This document shows, one piece after another, positions 42,226 through 50,862 of a stretch of DNA of 64,000 nt. The position numbers and the translations under genes are program-made. Source of the stretch: Rhizobiaceae bacterium (GTDB lineage: Bacteria; Pseudomonadota; Alphaproteobacteria; Rhizobiales; Rhizobiaceae); assembly GCA_905339215.1 (NCBI GenBank), contig CAJPFN010000014.1, positions 124,001-188,000 of the forward strand. Reading direction: 5' to 3'. The stretch's first letter is position 1. Each line of letters begins with the position of its first letter. The notes under the pieces were generated by a model. That model saw only the letters and a list, made by a program, of their open reading frames with translations. It was not told where the DNA came from and did not search any database.

Positions 42226-42258
42226 TCATCGGGCGGTCGATTGCGCGGCAGCGTTTGC

Positions 42259-42618
42259 TCAGTCGGGGTAGCAACTGATGGTCTGGAAGTTGCCACGCGC
42301 GTTCTGGACCGTGATGTCGAAACCGATCCGGTCGCCGGCCTTCTTGAGCACGGTGCTGACCACCGTGTTGCCGTCGGAACTCAGCCCTCCGAGCGGGCCG
42401 CCCCAATTGACCGTGCCGGAAGCGGTGACCTCGAACGGATAGTCGCCCTCGAAGTTTCCGTCGAACGCCGGACCGCGAAACATGCCGGCCTCGAGCTCTA
42501 TCTGTCCGAGGACCATGCTCCCCAGATAGCATGTGAAGGAGCCGTCCTTCAGATCGGCAGCGGCGGCGTGGCCGGCGAAGAACAGACCTGCGAGGATGGC
42601 TGCGATACGCGACCTCAT
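42259..42618 (-). CDS. small secreted protein of unknown function
   Basis: A 119-residue protein with a signal peptide (IAAILAGLFFAGHAAAAD) and a beta-rich mature domain (DGSFTCYLGSMVLGQIELEA, FDGNFEGDYPFEVTASGTVN) bearing two cysteines, one near each end, that could pair. GGGAG precedes ATG 42618. No family is recognised. It is convergent with the GNAT gene and downstream of the SCP2 gene on the same strand, with a hairpin between. Confidence 0.65.
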   Translation of the reverse strand: MRSRIAAILAGLFFAGHAAAADLKDGSFTCYLGSMVLGQIELEAGMFRGPAFDGNFEGDYPFEVTASGTVNWGGPLGGLSSDGNTVVSTVLKKAGDRIGFDITVQNARGNFQTISCYPD

Positions 42619-42638
42619 GGCGAGAACTCCCTGTTCAA

Positions 42639-42663
42639 GTGGAGCGTTTTTTTACCGCTCCAC
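42639..42663 (-). other. hairpin between the SCP2 and secreted-protein genes
   Basis: Perfect 8-bp arms GTGGAGCG/CGCTCCAC surround a T-rich loop 20-45 bases before ATG 42618. There is no T run after the stem on the minus strand, so it may be an intercistronic or leader hairpin rather than a terminator. Confidence 0.4.
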
Positions 42664-42697
42664 ATGAACCTACATCGCTGGCGCGTCCGGATAAACG

Positions 42698-42979
42698 TCA
42701 GAGCAGGCTCTGCAGCGCCATGGCGACCGACATGTCGCCTTCGACTTTGATCTTGCCGGTCATGAACGCCGTCGTCGGGCTGAGGTCGCCGGCGATCAGG
42801 TCCTTGAAGTTGTCCAGCGACAGCTTGATCGTGCAGTCCGCCGGAGCGTCGACGGTCGAGATCGAGCCGCCATCGATGACGATGACGCCGTCGGCGCCGG
42901 TGTCGAACTTGACCGAGCGGTCGAAGCCGGAGCTCTCGACGCGCGACTTCAGCTTGGCAGCGATATCCTGGATGCTCAT
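42698..42979 (-). CDS. SCP2 sterol-carrier-domain protein
   Basis: A 93-residue single SCP2 domain: RSVKFDTGADGVIVIDGGSI, DAPADCTIKLSLDNFKDLIAGDLSP (in pieces) and the closing TAFMTGKIKVEGDMSVAMAL pattern. Such domains bind lipids or fatty acyl-CoA. GAGGAT precedes ATG 42979. It is divergent from the SDR-carboxylase operon and shares its 150-bp upstream region with the TTGACGT palindrome, suggesting co-regulation with acyl-CoA catabolism. Confidence 0.88.
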   Translation of the reverse strand: MSIQDIAAKLKSRVESSGFDRSVKFDTGADGVIVIDGGSISTVDAPADCTIKLSLDNFKDLIAGDLSPTTAFMTGKIKVEGDMSVAMALQSLL

Positions 42980-43082
42980 CTTCGATCCTCGTGGGTTAGC
43001 GTCGCCAGCCTATCCCGGCATTGCGACGGGAACAAATCCGTTGTGCGGCGGGTCGCGCCGGACGCCGCCATATAGCTTCGCA

Positions 43083-43098
43083 TTGACGTTTACGTCAA
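43083..43098. promoter_or_regulatory. TTGACGT-TT-ACGTCAA palindrome in a divergent promoter
   Basis: A perfect 7-bp inverted repeat with a TT centre lies 32 bp before the SDR start (43130) and 104 bp before the SCP2 start. It resembles, from memory, operators of MerR-family regulators of branched-chain and acyl-CoA catabolism (LiuR type). No MerR gene is present in the window. Confidence 0.6.
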
Positions 43099-43129
43099 CG
43101 TGATTTAGCGTTCGAAAAGGAGGAGGCCC

Positions 43130-44005
43130 ATGGGCTATCGGAGCATTCTGCGCAGCGACTGCTTCGCCGGCGAGGTGCATGTCGTCACCGGCGGCGGCAG
43201 CGGAATCGGGCGCTGCGTGGCACACGAACTCGCCTCGCTCGGCGCTCATGTCGTCATTACCGGACGCCGCCAGGACAAGCTCGATCGGGTCTCCGCCGAG
43301 ATCGCCGAGGACGGCGGCAGCGTCGACAGCCTCGCCTTCGACATCCGCGACGAAGAGGCCGTGAGGCAGGCGATCGCGGGCGTCGTCGAGCGCAGGGGGC
43401 GCATCCACGGCCTCGTCAACAATGCCGGCGGCCAGTTCCCGTCGCCCATGGCGGCGATCTCGAAGAAGGGTTTCGAGGCGGTCGTCTCCAACAACCTCAC
43501 CGGCGGCTTCCTCGTCATGCGCGAGGTCTACGTCCAGTCGATGCAGGTGCATGGCGGCGCGGTCGTCAACATGGCGGCCGACATGTGGCGCGGCATGCCC
43601 GGCATGGCGCATTCGGGCGCGGCGCGCGCAGGCATGGTCAACCTCACCAAGTCCGCGGCCTACGAGTGGGCGCATGCCGGCGTGCGCGTCAATGCCGTGG
43701 CGCCAGGCTGGATCGCCTCGTCCGGTATGGACACCTATGGCGGCATGACGCGCGCGCTGATCCCGCAGTTGAAGAACCACGTGCCGCTCGGCCGCATCGG
43801 CGTCGAGGCGGAAGTCTCGGCGGTGATCTGCTTCCTGCTGTCGCCGGCCGCGTCCTTTGTCACCGGCGTCACCGTGCCGATCGACGGCGGCGCGCCGCTG
43901 GGCACCGCGCTCTACCCGATCGTGAAGGGCGGCGGATCGCCGCCCTTCGACGGCTTCCATCGCGCAGCGCTCCCCGATGTGCTCGGCGACGGAGGCAAGG
44001 CCTGA
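43130..44005 (+). CDS. SDR dehydrogenase of an atu-type acyl/terpenoid catabolic operon
   Basis: A 291-residue classical SDR: cofactor motif VTGGGSGIGRC near residue 20, ITGRRQDKL, VNNAGGQFPSP, and a C-terminal GRIGVEAEVSAVICFLLSPA plus FVTGVTVPIDGGAP. The usual catalytic YxxxK is replaced: the region reads VVNMAADMWRGMPGMAHSGA then ARAGMVNLTK, so the Tyr position is not obvious, a known feature of peroxisomal 2,4-dienoyl-CoA-reductase-like SDRs. Its start MGYRSILRSDCFAG resembles AtuB/AtuG-type proteins (from memory). AGGAGGAGG precedes the ATG; it heads the operon. Confidence 0.82.
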   Translation: MGYRSILRSDCFAGEVHVVTGGGSGIGRCVAHELASLGAHVVITGRRQDKLDRVSAEIAEDGGSVDSLAFDIRDEEAVRQAIAGVVERRGRIHGLVNNAGGQFPSPMAAISKKGFEAVVSNNLTGGFLVMREVYVQSMQVHGGAVVNMAADMWRGMPGMAHSGAARAGMVNLTKSAAYEWAHAGVRVNAVAPGWIASSGMDTYGGMTRALIPQLKNHVPLGRIGVEAEVSAVICFLLSPAASFVTGVTVPIDGGAPLGTALYPIVKGGGSPPFDGFHRAALPDVLGDGGKA

Positions 44006-45615
44006 TGCCGGCGATCCGTTCGGCGCTCGATCCGAAGTCGGCCGCGTTTGTCGCCAACGCCGCCGCCATGGCGGAGAAGCTGGCGAAGGTGCGGTCGCTG
44101 GAAGAGGCTGTCCGCCGCAACTCGGCGTCGAAGAAGGCGCGTTTCGAGGAACGTGGCCAGCTCCTGCCGCGTGAGCGGGTCGAAAGGCTGCTCGATCGAG
44201 GCGCGCCGTTCCTGGAACTGTCGACGCTCGCCGGCTACCGGATGCACGACGACGACGGCGGCAAGAACATCATGGGCGGCGGCACCATCGCCGGCATCGG
44301 CGTGGTCAGCGGCCGCCGCTGCGTGATCTCGGCCTCCGACAGCGCCATCAAGGGCGGCACGATCCCGCCGATGGGTCTGAAGAAGGCGCTGCGCCTGCAC
44401 GAGATCGCCTTCGAGAGCCGCCTGCCTCTGATCTACCTGGTCGAGAGCGGCGGCGCCAACCTGCTCTACCAGGCCGAGATGTTCGTCGAGGGCGGAAAGG
44501 CCTTCGCCAACCAGGCGCGGCTGTCGGCTGCCGGCATCCCGCAGATTGCCATCGTCCACGGCTCGTCGACGGCTGGCGGCGCCTATCTGCCCGGCCTTTC
44601 CGACTACGTCGTCCTGGTGCGCGGCCGCTCGAAGATCTTCCTTGCCGGCCCGCCGCTGGTGAAGGCGGCGATCGGCGAGGACGCTGAGGACGAGGACCTC
44701 GGCGGTGCCGACCTGCATGGGCGCATCACCGGTCTCGGCGAGTACGTCGCCGAAGACGATGCGCAGGCGATCGCCATCGGGCGGCAGATCGTGGCCCACC
44801 TGGCGTTGGATGAGGTGCCGGCGGGGGCTGCTGCGCGGCCGCCCGAATACGACCCCGAGGAACTCCTCGGCATCGTTCCCGCCGACGAAAAGGCGCCCTT
44901 CGACATGAAGGAGATCGTGGCGCGCATCGTCGACGGCTCCGAATGGCTCGAGTTCAAGGCGGAGTATTCGCCCGACACGCTGTGCGGGCACGCCGCGGTC
45001 GAAGGCCACCGGATCGGCATCGTCGCCAACAACGGGCCGATCATGCCGACCGGATCGCTCAAGGCGGCGCAGTTCATCCAGCTCTGCGACCAGGCCGGTG
45101 TGCCGCTGGTCTTTCTGCAGAACACGACCGGCTATATGGTCGGCACGACGGCCGAGCGCGACGGTGCGGTGAAGCACGGTTCGAAGATGATACAGGCGGT
45201 CGCCAACGCGCGCGTACCGAAGTTCACCTTCGTCATCGGCGGCTCCTACGGCGCCGGCAACTACGGCATGTGCGGTCGCGGCTTCTCGCCCCGCTTCATC
45301 TTCTCTTGGCCGACGGCGCGAACCGCGGTGATGGGTGGCGAGCAGGCGGCCCGCGTCATGGAGATCGTCACCCGCGGCAAGGCCGACCGCGAAGGTCAGC
45401 CGGTCGACGAGAAGATGCTGGAAGCGATGTCGGCGCAGATCAGGGGCGGCGTCGAGCAGCAGTCGAGCGCGCTGTTCGGCACCGCACGGCTATGGGACGA
45501 TGGCATCATCGACCCGCGCGACACGCGCCGCATGCTGGCGCTCTGCCTGTCGATCGCCGCCGAGGGCGACAGGCGTATGTTGAGGACGAACAGCTTCGGC
45601 GTGGCGCGGATGTGA
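44005..45615 (+). CDS. acyl-CoA carboxylase beta (carboxyltransferase) subunit
   Basis: A 536-residue carboxyltransferase of the LiuB/AtuC class that transfers CO2 from carboxybiotin to a branched enoyl-CoA. It shows RFEERGQLLPRERVERLLD, HGSSTAGGAYLPGLSDYVV, NNGPIMPTGSLKAAQFIQLC, FLQNTTGYMVGTTAERDG and SYGAGNYGMCGRGFSPRF. Its ATG overlaps the SDR stop by one base (TGATG). Together with the biotin-bearing subunit at 46882 it would form an alpha6-beta6-type enzyme; the substrate may be geranyl-CoA, 3-methylcrotonyl-CoA or another acyl-CoA. Confidence 0.88.
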   Translation: MPAIRSALDPKSAAFVANAAAMAEKLAKVRSLEEAVRRNSASKKARFEERGQLLPRERVERLLDRGAPFLELSTLAGYRMHDDDGGKNIMGGGTIAGIGVVSGRRCVISASDSAIKGGTIPPMGLKKALRLHEIAFESRLPLIYLVESGGANLLYQAEMFVEGGKAFANQARLSAAGIPQIAIVHGSSTAGGAYLPGLSDYVVLVRGRSKIFLAGPPLVKAAIGEDAEDEDLGGADLHGRITGLGEYVAEDDAQAIAIGRQIVAHLALDEVPAGAAARPPEYDPEELLGIVPADEKAPFDMKEIVARIVDGSEWLEFKAEYSPDTLCGHAAVEGHRIGIVANNGPIMPTGSLKAAQFIQLCDQAGVPLVFLQNTTGYMVGTTAERDGAVKHGSKMIQAVANARVPKFTFVIGGSYGAGNYGMCGRGFSPRFIFSWPTARTAVMGGEQAARVMEIVTRGKADREGQPVDEKMLEAMSAQIRGGVEQQSSALFGTARLWDDGIIDPRDTRRMLALCLSIAAEGDRRMLRTNSFGVARM

Positions 45616-45624
45616 AGGAAAACA

Positions 45625-45698
45625 GTCGGTCGTCGGACGTCGGACGTCGATCGGAGAGCAGCGACAATAAGACCGACGGACAGCGACCGACGACCGAC
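45625..45698 (+). repeat. long-range inverted repeat between carboxylase and dehydrogenase genes
   Basis: 12-bp arms GTCGGTCGTCGG (45625-45636) and CCGACGACCGAC (45687-45698) are perfectly complementary, with 50 bases between that contain further GGACGTC copies. It fills the 94-bp intercistronic gap and would fold into a stable RNA hairpin. It could tune mRNA stability or be a degenerate dispersed repeat. Confidence 0.55.
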
Positions 45699-45709
45699 CG
45701 GAGGATGGA

Positions 45710-46882
45710 ATGCACTTCACACCTGAACACGAGAACCTTCGCCGCACGGTGGCGAAGTTCGTCGAGACGGAACTCAATCCCTTCGTCGACATATGGGAAG
45801 ACGCCGAGGAATTCCCTTCGCACGAAGTGTTCAAGAAGCTCGGCGACCTCGGCCTGCTCGGCATCAAGTACGATCCCAATTTTGGCGGCCTCGGCCTCGA
45901 CTTCTCCTATTCCATGGTCATGGCCGAGGAACTCGGCCTGGTGAACTGCGGCGGCGTGCCGATGGCGATCGGCGTGCATACTGACATGTGCACGCCCGCC
46001 CTCAACCGGTTCGGTTCGGACCATCTAAAGCGCAATTTCCTGGCGCCCTCGATCGCCGGCGACGTGGTCGGCTGCCTCGGCGTTTCCGAGCCCGGCGGCG
46101 GTTCCGACGTTGCGGCGGTGAAGACCACGGCGCGCCGCGACGGCGAAGACTTCGTCATCTCCGGCACCAAGATGTGGATCACCAACGGAATTAAGGCCGA
46201 CTGGTGCTGCCTTCTCGCCAACACGTCCGAAGGCCAGCCGCATCGCAACAAGTCGCTGATCGTGGTGCCGATGGACGCGCGCGGCGTCTCGCGGCAGAAG
46301 ATCCACAAGATCGGCATGAACTCGTCCGATACCGCCCAGCTCTTCTTTGACGACGTGCGCGTGCCCGCCGCCAACCTGATCGGCCAGGAGGGCATGGGGT
46401 TCACCATGCAGATGCTGCAGTTCCAGGAAGAGCGCCTGTGGGGCGCTATGAGCTCGATCAAGGGCCTCGACCGCCTGATCGACCTGACGATCGAGTACAC
46501 GGGCGACCGCAAGGCCTTCGGCAAGTCGATCCTCGACAATCAGGTCGTGCATTTTCGCCTCGCCGAGCTGCGCACCGAGGTCGAGGCGCTGCGGGCGCTC
46601 ACCTGGAGCGCCGTCGAGCAGTACGTCGACGGCAAGGACGTCACGCGGCTTGCCTCGATGGCCAAGCTGAAGTGCGGCCGGCTCGCCCGCGAGGTGACCG
46701 ACGCCTGCCTGCAGTACTGGGGCGGCATGGGCTACACCCGCGACAATCCCGTCAGCCGGGCCTATCGCGACACTCGCCTCATCTCGATCGGCGGCGGCGC
46801 CGACGAAGTGATGCTCGGCATCATCTGCAAGCTCGAGGGCACCTTGCCGGGGACGTCGAACAAGCCCGTCAAGAAGCACTGA
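45710..46882 (+). CDS. acyl-CoA dehydrogenase, citronellyl-CoA dehydrogenase-like
   Basis: A 390-residue flavoenzyme. It shows FTPEHENLRRTVAKFVE, LGVSEPGGGSDVAAVKTTAR for the FAD/substrate site, FVISGTKMWITNG, MQMLQFQEERLWGAM, and the C-terminal YWGGMGYTRDNPVSRAYRD then ISIGGGADEVMLGI, where the catalytic base Glu would lie near DEVM or in the REERL-type region. The overall sequence recalls AtuD of Pseudomonas acyclic-terpene catabolism (from memory). GGAGG precedes ATG 45710. It would introduce the double bond needed before carboxylation. Confidence 0.87.
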   Translation: MHFTPEHENLRRTVAKFVETELNPFVDIWEDAEEFPSHEVFKKLGDLGLLGIKYDPNFGGLGLDFSYSMVMAEELGLVNCGGVPMAIGVHTDMCTPALNRFGSDHLKRNFLAPSIAGDVVGCLGVSEPGGGSDVAAVKTTARRDGEDFVISGTKMWITNGIKADWCCLLANTSEGQPHRNKSLIVVPMDARGVSRQKIHKIGMNSSDTAQLFFDDVRVPAANLIGQEGMGFTMQMLQFQEERLWGAMSSIKGLDRLIDLTIEYTGDRKAFGKSILDNQVVHFRLAELRTEVEALRALTWSAVEQYVDGKDVTRLASMAKLKCGRLAREVTDACLQYWGGMGYTRDNPVSRAYRDTRLISIGGGADEVMLGIICKLEGTLPGTSNKPVKKH

Positions 46883-48843
46883 TGCCGCGCCCGCTCCGCA
46901 CGCTCCTCATCACCAATCGCGGCGAGATCGCCTGCCGGGTGAACCGCACGGCGCGGCGCATGGGCCTGCGGACGGTCGCCGTCCATTCCGACGCCGATGC
47001 CGAGGCGCCGCATGTCCGCGCCGCCGACCTCGCGCTAAGACTGCCCGGCAACGCGGCGGCGGAGACCTATCTGAACGCCGCGGCGATCGTCGATGCGGCA
47101 CTGAAGGCCGGCGCCGACGCCGTCCATCCCGGATACGGCTTCCTGTCGGAAAACGCCGGCTTTGCCGAAGCATGCGCCGCGGCCGGTCTCGTCTTCGTCG
47201 GTCCGCCGCCGGCGGCAATCCACGCGATGGGCGACAAGGCGCGCGCCAAGGCTTTGATGGAGCGGGCAGGTGTGCCGGTGGTTCCCGGCTATGCGGGCGA
47301 GGACCAGTCGTCGGCGCATCTCGCCGCCGAAGCCGGGCGCCTCGGCTATCCGCTGCTGATCAAGGCGGCGGCCGGCGGCGGCGGCCGGGGCATGCGCGCC
47401 GTGGCGCGGCCGGACGATTTCGCCGCCGCGCTGGAGAGCGCGCGCCGCGAGGCCGAAAACGCCTTCGGCGATCCGACCGTCCTGCTCGAGAGACTGGTCG
47501 AGGACGGACGCCACATCGAAATCCAGGTCTTTGCCGACGGCCACGGCAACGTCGTCCATCTGGGCGAACGCGACTGCTCGGCCCAGCGCCGCCACCAGAA
47601 GGTGATCGAGGAGGCGCCGTCTCCCTTCGTCGATCCTGGAATGCGCGCCGCAATGGGCGCCGACGCCGTCAAGGCGGCACGCGCCGTGGGCTACCGCGGC
47701 GCCGGCACCGTCGAATTCATCGTCGCCGCGGACCGCCGCTACTATTTCCTCGAAATGAATACCCGCCTTCAGGTCGAGCATCCTGTCACCGAGATGGTCA
47801 CGGGTCTCGACCTCGTCGAATGGCAACTTCGCGTCGCCGCCGGCGAGCATTTGCCGCTGACGCAGGAGGAGATCGCGCTTTCCGGCCACGCCGTCGAGGC
47901 GCGAATATACGCCGAGGATCCTGCCGCCGGCTTCCAGCCGCAGACCGGGGGCATCCGCTACTGGCGACCGCGCGACGTCGGCGGGTGCGACGGCGTGCGC
48001 ATCGACGACGGCATCGCCGAGGGCTTCGCGGTCTCGCCTTTCTACGATCCGATGCTGGCCAAGGTAATCGCCCGTGGCCGCGATCGGGCCGAAGCGATCG
48101 CGCGGCTCGACGCGGCGCTCGGCAATCTGCCGATACTGGGCGTGCGCACCAATCGCGCCTTCCTCCGCGACGTGTTGCGCAGCGATGCCTTTCGCGAGGG
48201 CCGCATGTCCACGCGGCTCCTTGACCACTGGGTCGCCGGCGAAGGTCCGTTCGCGATCACGGACAGGGCCGAGGCGCTCGATTTCGCGCTTGCCGCCGGC
48301 GCGCTGGCGTTCGCCGGCGGTGGCGATTGGTTCCGCTCGACCGGCATCGCCGAATGCCCCATCGTCCTTTCCGATCGGGGCGAAAGGCGTAACTGCACGG
48401 TGCGGATCGCGCGGGGCCGGCTCGTATCCATCGATGTCGAGGGCGAGACGGTAGCTTTCGACGGCTTCGCCGCTCGGCTTCCCCATATTTCCTGGTCGGG
48501 CGCAGCGGGCGCGGGCCGGGCGCTGGCGGTCTGCGACGGTCGCGACCTCTGGCTCGACCGCGACGGCCGCACTCTCGTCTTCTCTGAACCCGACGATCTC
48601 GCCGGGCGCGATCTGCCGGCCGATCCGTCGCGGGTCGTGTCCCCGGTCTCCGGCCTCATCCGCGTGGTCGCCGTCGAGCTGGGTGGCGAAGTCGAGATCG
48701 GCCAGACGCTTCTCGTCATCGAGGCGATGAAGATGGAAACGGTACTCCAGGCCACGATCGGCGGAACGGTGCGGACGTTGCGCGCCTCCGTTGGCTGGCA
48801 GGCACGCGCCGGCGAGTTGCTCGTCGAGATCGAGGCGAGATAG
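46882..48843 (+). CDS. acyl-CoA carboxylase alpha subunit (biotin carboxylase and biotin carrier)
   Basis: A 653-residue protein. The biotin carboxylase part (1-450) has LLITNRGEIACRVNRTARR, HPGYGFLSENA, the ATP-grasp loop KAAAGGGGRGMRAV, ERDCSAQRRHQKVIEEAPS and EMNTRLQVEHPVTE. A linker domain follows. The C-terminal biotinyl domain (about 585-653) has VIEAMKMETVLQA with the biotinylated Lys. The start overlaps the dehydrogenase stop by one base. It pairs with the beta subunit at 44005. Confidence 0.92.
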   Translation: MPRPLRTLLITNRGEIACRVNRTARRMGLRTVAVHSDADAEAPHVRAADLALRLPGNAAAETYLNAAAIVDAALKAGADAVHPGYGFLSENAGFAEACAAAGLVFVGPPPAAIHAMGDKARAKALMERAGVPVVPGYAGEDQSSAHLAAEAGRLGYPLLIKAAAGGGGRGMRAVARPDDFAAALESARREAENAFGDPTVLLERLVEDGRHIEIQVFADGHGNVVHLGERDCSAQRRHQKVIEEAPSPFVDPGMRAAMGADAVKAARAVGYRGAGTVEFIVAADRRYYFLEMNTRLQVEHPVTEMVTGLDLVEWQLRVAAGEHLPLTQEEIALSGHAVEARIYAEDPAAGFQPQTGGIRYWRPRDVGGCDGVRIDDGIAEGFAVSPFYDPMLAKVIARGRDRAEAIARLDAALGNLPILGVRTNRAFLRDVLRSDAFREGRMSTRLLDHWVAGEGPFAITDRAEALDFALAAGALAFAGGGDWFRSTGIAECPIVLSDRGERRNCTVRIARGRLVSIDVEGETVAFDGFAARLPHISWSGAAGAGRALAVCDGRDLWLDRDGRTLVFSEPDDLAGRDLPADPSRVVSPVSGLIRVVAVELGGEVEIGQTLLVIEAMKMETVLQATIGGTVRTLRASVGWQARAGELLVEIEAR

Positions 48844-48956
48844 GTCCGTTCCGCATCGGGTGCGATCCTTGCCGAATCGGCCGCGGCAGGGTGCACTGGC
48901 GTCGTGGCGGCTCTCGCGGATCTGCCGATCCGAGGCATCTTGCGAGTGCTTCGCGA

Positions 48957-48979
48957 AATTGTTATGTTGAATAACAATT
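48957..48979. promoter_or_regulatory. AATTGTTAT-N5-ATAACAATT operator upstream of the CoA-ligase operon
   Basis: A perfect 9-bp inverted repeat around GTTGA lies 17 bases before ATG 48997. Its core TTGTTA-N7-TAACAA recurs, slightly degenerate, upstream of the enoyl-CoA hydratase gene at 53272. A MarR gene lies at that second site, so both are likely its operators. Confidence 0.7.
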
Positions 48980-48996
48980 CGCAGGGAGGAGAAGCG

Positions 48997-50862
48997 ATGT
49001 CGGCGTCCGTAGCCGCGCATTTGCGCCCGGTTCGCATGGGAACGATGTCGGTGGAAAGCGAACGCCGCCCTGACGGCACGCTGCTCTTGCGCGCGCAGGG
49101 AGACTTGCCGGCCTACCCGCGCACCATCGTCGACAGGCTCCGCCATTGGGCCGAGGCCGCCCCCGACCGCATCTTCCTCGCCGACCGCGGCACAGACGGC
49201 TCATGGCGCACCGCGACCTACCGACAGACGCTCGATCGGGTGCGCGCCTTGGCGCAAGCCCTCCTTGCCTACGACCTGTCCGTCGAGCGACCCATCGCCA
49301 TCCTGTCCGGCAACAGTCTCGAACACGGGCTGCTGGCGCTCGCCGCGATGACGATCGGCGTACCGATTGCCCCGGTGTCGCCGGCCTATTCGTTGGTATC
49401 GAAGGACCATGCCAAGCTCCGTCACATCTTCGGCCTCGTCACGCCTGGCATGGTCTTCGCCGCCGAGGGTGCACCCTTCGCCGCGGCGCTGCGCGCCGTC
49501 ATGAAGCCCGGCATGACGCTCGTCTCGGTGCGGGACTTTGCCGAGGGCTTCGACACGATCGATTTCGCCGACCTGCTTGCGACCGCGCCTACCGATGCCG
49601 TCGAGCAGGCCGACGCCCGCGTCGGCCCCGACACGATCGCCAAGTTCCTGTTCACGTCCGGCTCGACCGGCATGCCGAAGGCCGTCATCAACACGCAGCG
49701 CATGCTCTGCTGCAACCAGGTGATGATCGCCGAAGCCCTTGCGTTCCTCGGCGACGAGCCGCCGGTCCTCGTCGACTGGCTGCCGTGGAACCACACTGCG
49801 GGAGGCAACCACAATTTCGGCATTGCCCTCTTCAACGGCGGCAGTTTTTATGTCGATGACGGCTCTCCAACGCCGGCCGGCATCCTCAAGACCGTGCGCA
49901 ATCTCGAGGAGATCGCCCCGACCTACTATTCCAACGTGCCCAAGGGCTACGAGATGCTGGCGCTGCATCTGGCGTCCAACCAGCGGCTCCGCGAGACATT
50001 CTATTCCAGGCTGAAGATCCTGCAGTACGCGGGCGCGGGCCTTTCCCAGCACGTATGGGACGCGTTGGAAAACCTCGCCATCGAGACCGTCGGGCAGAAG
50101 ATCATGATCATCACCGGCTACGGCTCGACCGAGACGGCGCCCTTCGCGCTCACGACGACTTGGCCGGTCGACCGGCCGGGAGAGGTCGGCCTGCCGGCGC
50201 GCGGTCTTGAGCTGAAATTGATCCCCGCGGACGAGAAACTGGAGTTGCGCCTGCGCGGACCGAGCATCACGCCCGGCTACTGGCGCCAGCCCGACAAGAC
50301 CGCCGAATCCTTCGACGAGGAGGGGTATTACCGGATCGGAGATGCCCTGAAGCTCGTCGACCCTGAGGACCCCGGGAAGGGCCTGCTCTTCGATGGCCGT
50401 GTCGCCGAAGACTTCAAGCTTTCCACCGGTACCTGGGTGAACATGGCCGCGGTGCGCGGCGCCATCGTCAAGGCATTCTCCCCCTATGTCCGCGACGCGG
50501 TGCTGACCGGACTCAACCTCGACCACATCGGCGCGCTGCTGTTCCTGGACATCGAGGCATGCCGGGCGATTCACGGCGATCTGCGCCAGGCCGGCGACGC
50601 GGACATTGCCGCGCACCCGGCGGTTCGCGCGATCTTCCAGGAGCGGCTCGATGCGCTCGCGGCCCGCTCGACCGGCAGTTCCACCCTCGTCGCCCGCGCG
50701 ATCATCCTCGGCGAACCGCCGTCGATCGACGCCCATGAGGTGACCGACAAGGGTTCGATCAACCAGCGCGCGGTGATGGCCGCGCGTGCCGCGCTCGTCG
50801 ACGATCTCTACAAGGAGCCCGTCCCCGAACACGTCCTGACTGCGAGGAGACCGAGCCGATGA
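48997..50862 (+). CDS. AMP-forming acyl/aryl-CoA synthetase, feruloyl-CoA synthetase-like
   Basis: A 621-residue ANL-superfamily ligase. The AMP motif is KFLFTSGSTGMPKAV, with WLPWNHTAGGNHNFG, ITGYGSTETAPFALTTTWPV, the hinge region GYYRIGDALKLVDPEDP then FDGRVAEDFKLSTGTWV. The long N-terminus and the FDGR-VAEDFKLSTGTWV form match proteins annotated feruloyl-CoA synthase in rhizobia, acting on hydroxycinnamic or related acids. The extra length (about 60 over the core) is usual there. GGGAGGAG precedes ATG 48997. It heads an operon with thiolase and thioesterase. Confidence 0.83.
   Translation: MSASVAAHLRPVRMGTMSVESERRPDGTLLLRAQGDLPAYPRTIVDRLRHWAEAAPDRIFLADRGTDGSWRTATYRQTLDRVRALAQALLAYDLSVERPIAILSGNSLEHGLLALAAMTIGVPIAPVSPAYSLVSKDHAKLRHIFGLVTPGMVFAAEGAPFAAALRAVMKPGMTLVSVRDFAEGFDTIDFADLLATAPTDAVEQADARVGPDTIAKFLFTSGSTGMPKAVINTQRMLCCNQVMIAEALAFLGDEPPVLVDWLPWNHTAGGNHNFGIALFNGGSFYVDDGSPTPAGILKTVRNLEEIAPTYYSNVPKGYEMLALHLASNQRLRETFYSRLKILQYAGAGLSQHVWDALENLAIETVGQKIMIITGYGSTETAPFALTTTWPVDRPGEVGLPARGLELKLIPADEKLELRLRGPSITPGYWRQPDKTAESFDEEGYYRIGDALKLVDPEDPGKGLLFDGRVAEDFKLSTGTWVNMAAVRGAIVKAFSPYVRDAVLTGLNLDHIGALLFLDIEACRAIHGDLRQAGDADIAAHPAVRAIFQERLDALAARSTGSSTLVARAIILGEPPSIDAHEVTDKGSINQRAVMAARAALVDDLYKEPVPEHVLTARRPSR

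Noticed and set aside
43130-44005. SDR considered inactive because the YxxxK motif is not evident
   Set aside because: The related dienoyl-CoA-reductase-like SDRs use other residues, so loss of activity cannot be claimed from this alone.
49201-50832. Minus-strand open frame (543 codons) opposite the CoA ligase
   Set aside because: Shadow of the ligase; no ribosome site or protein motif.
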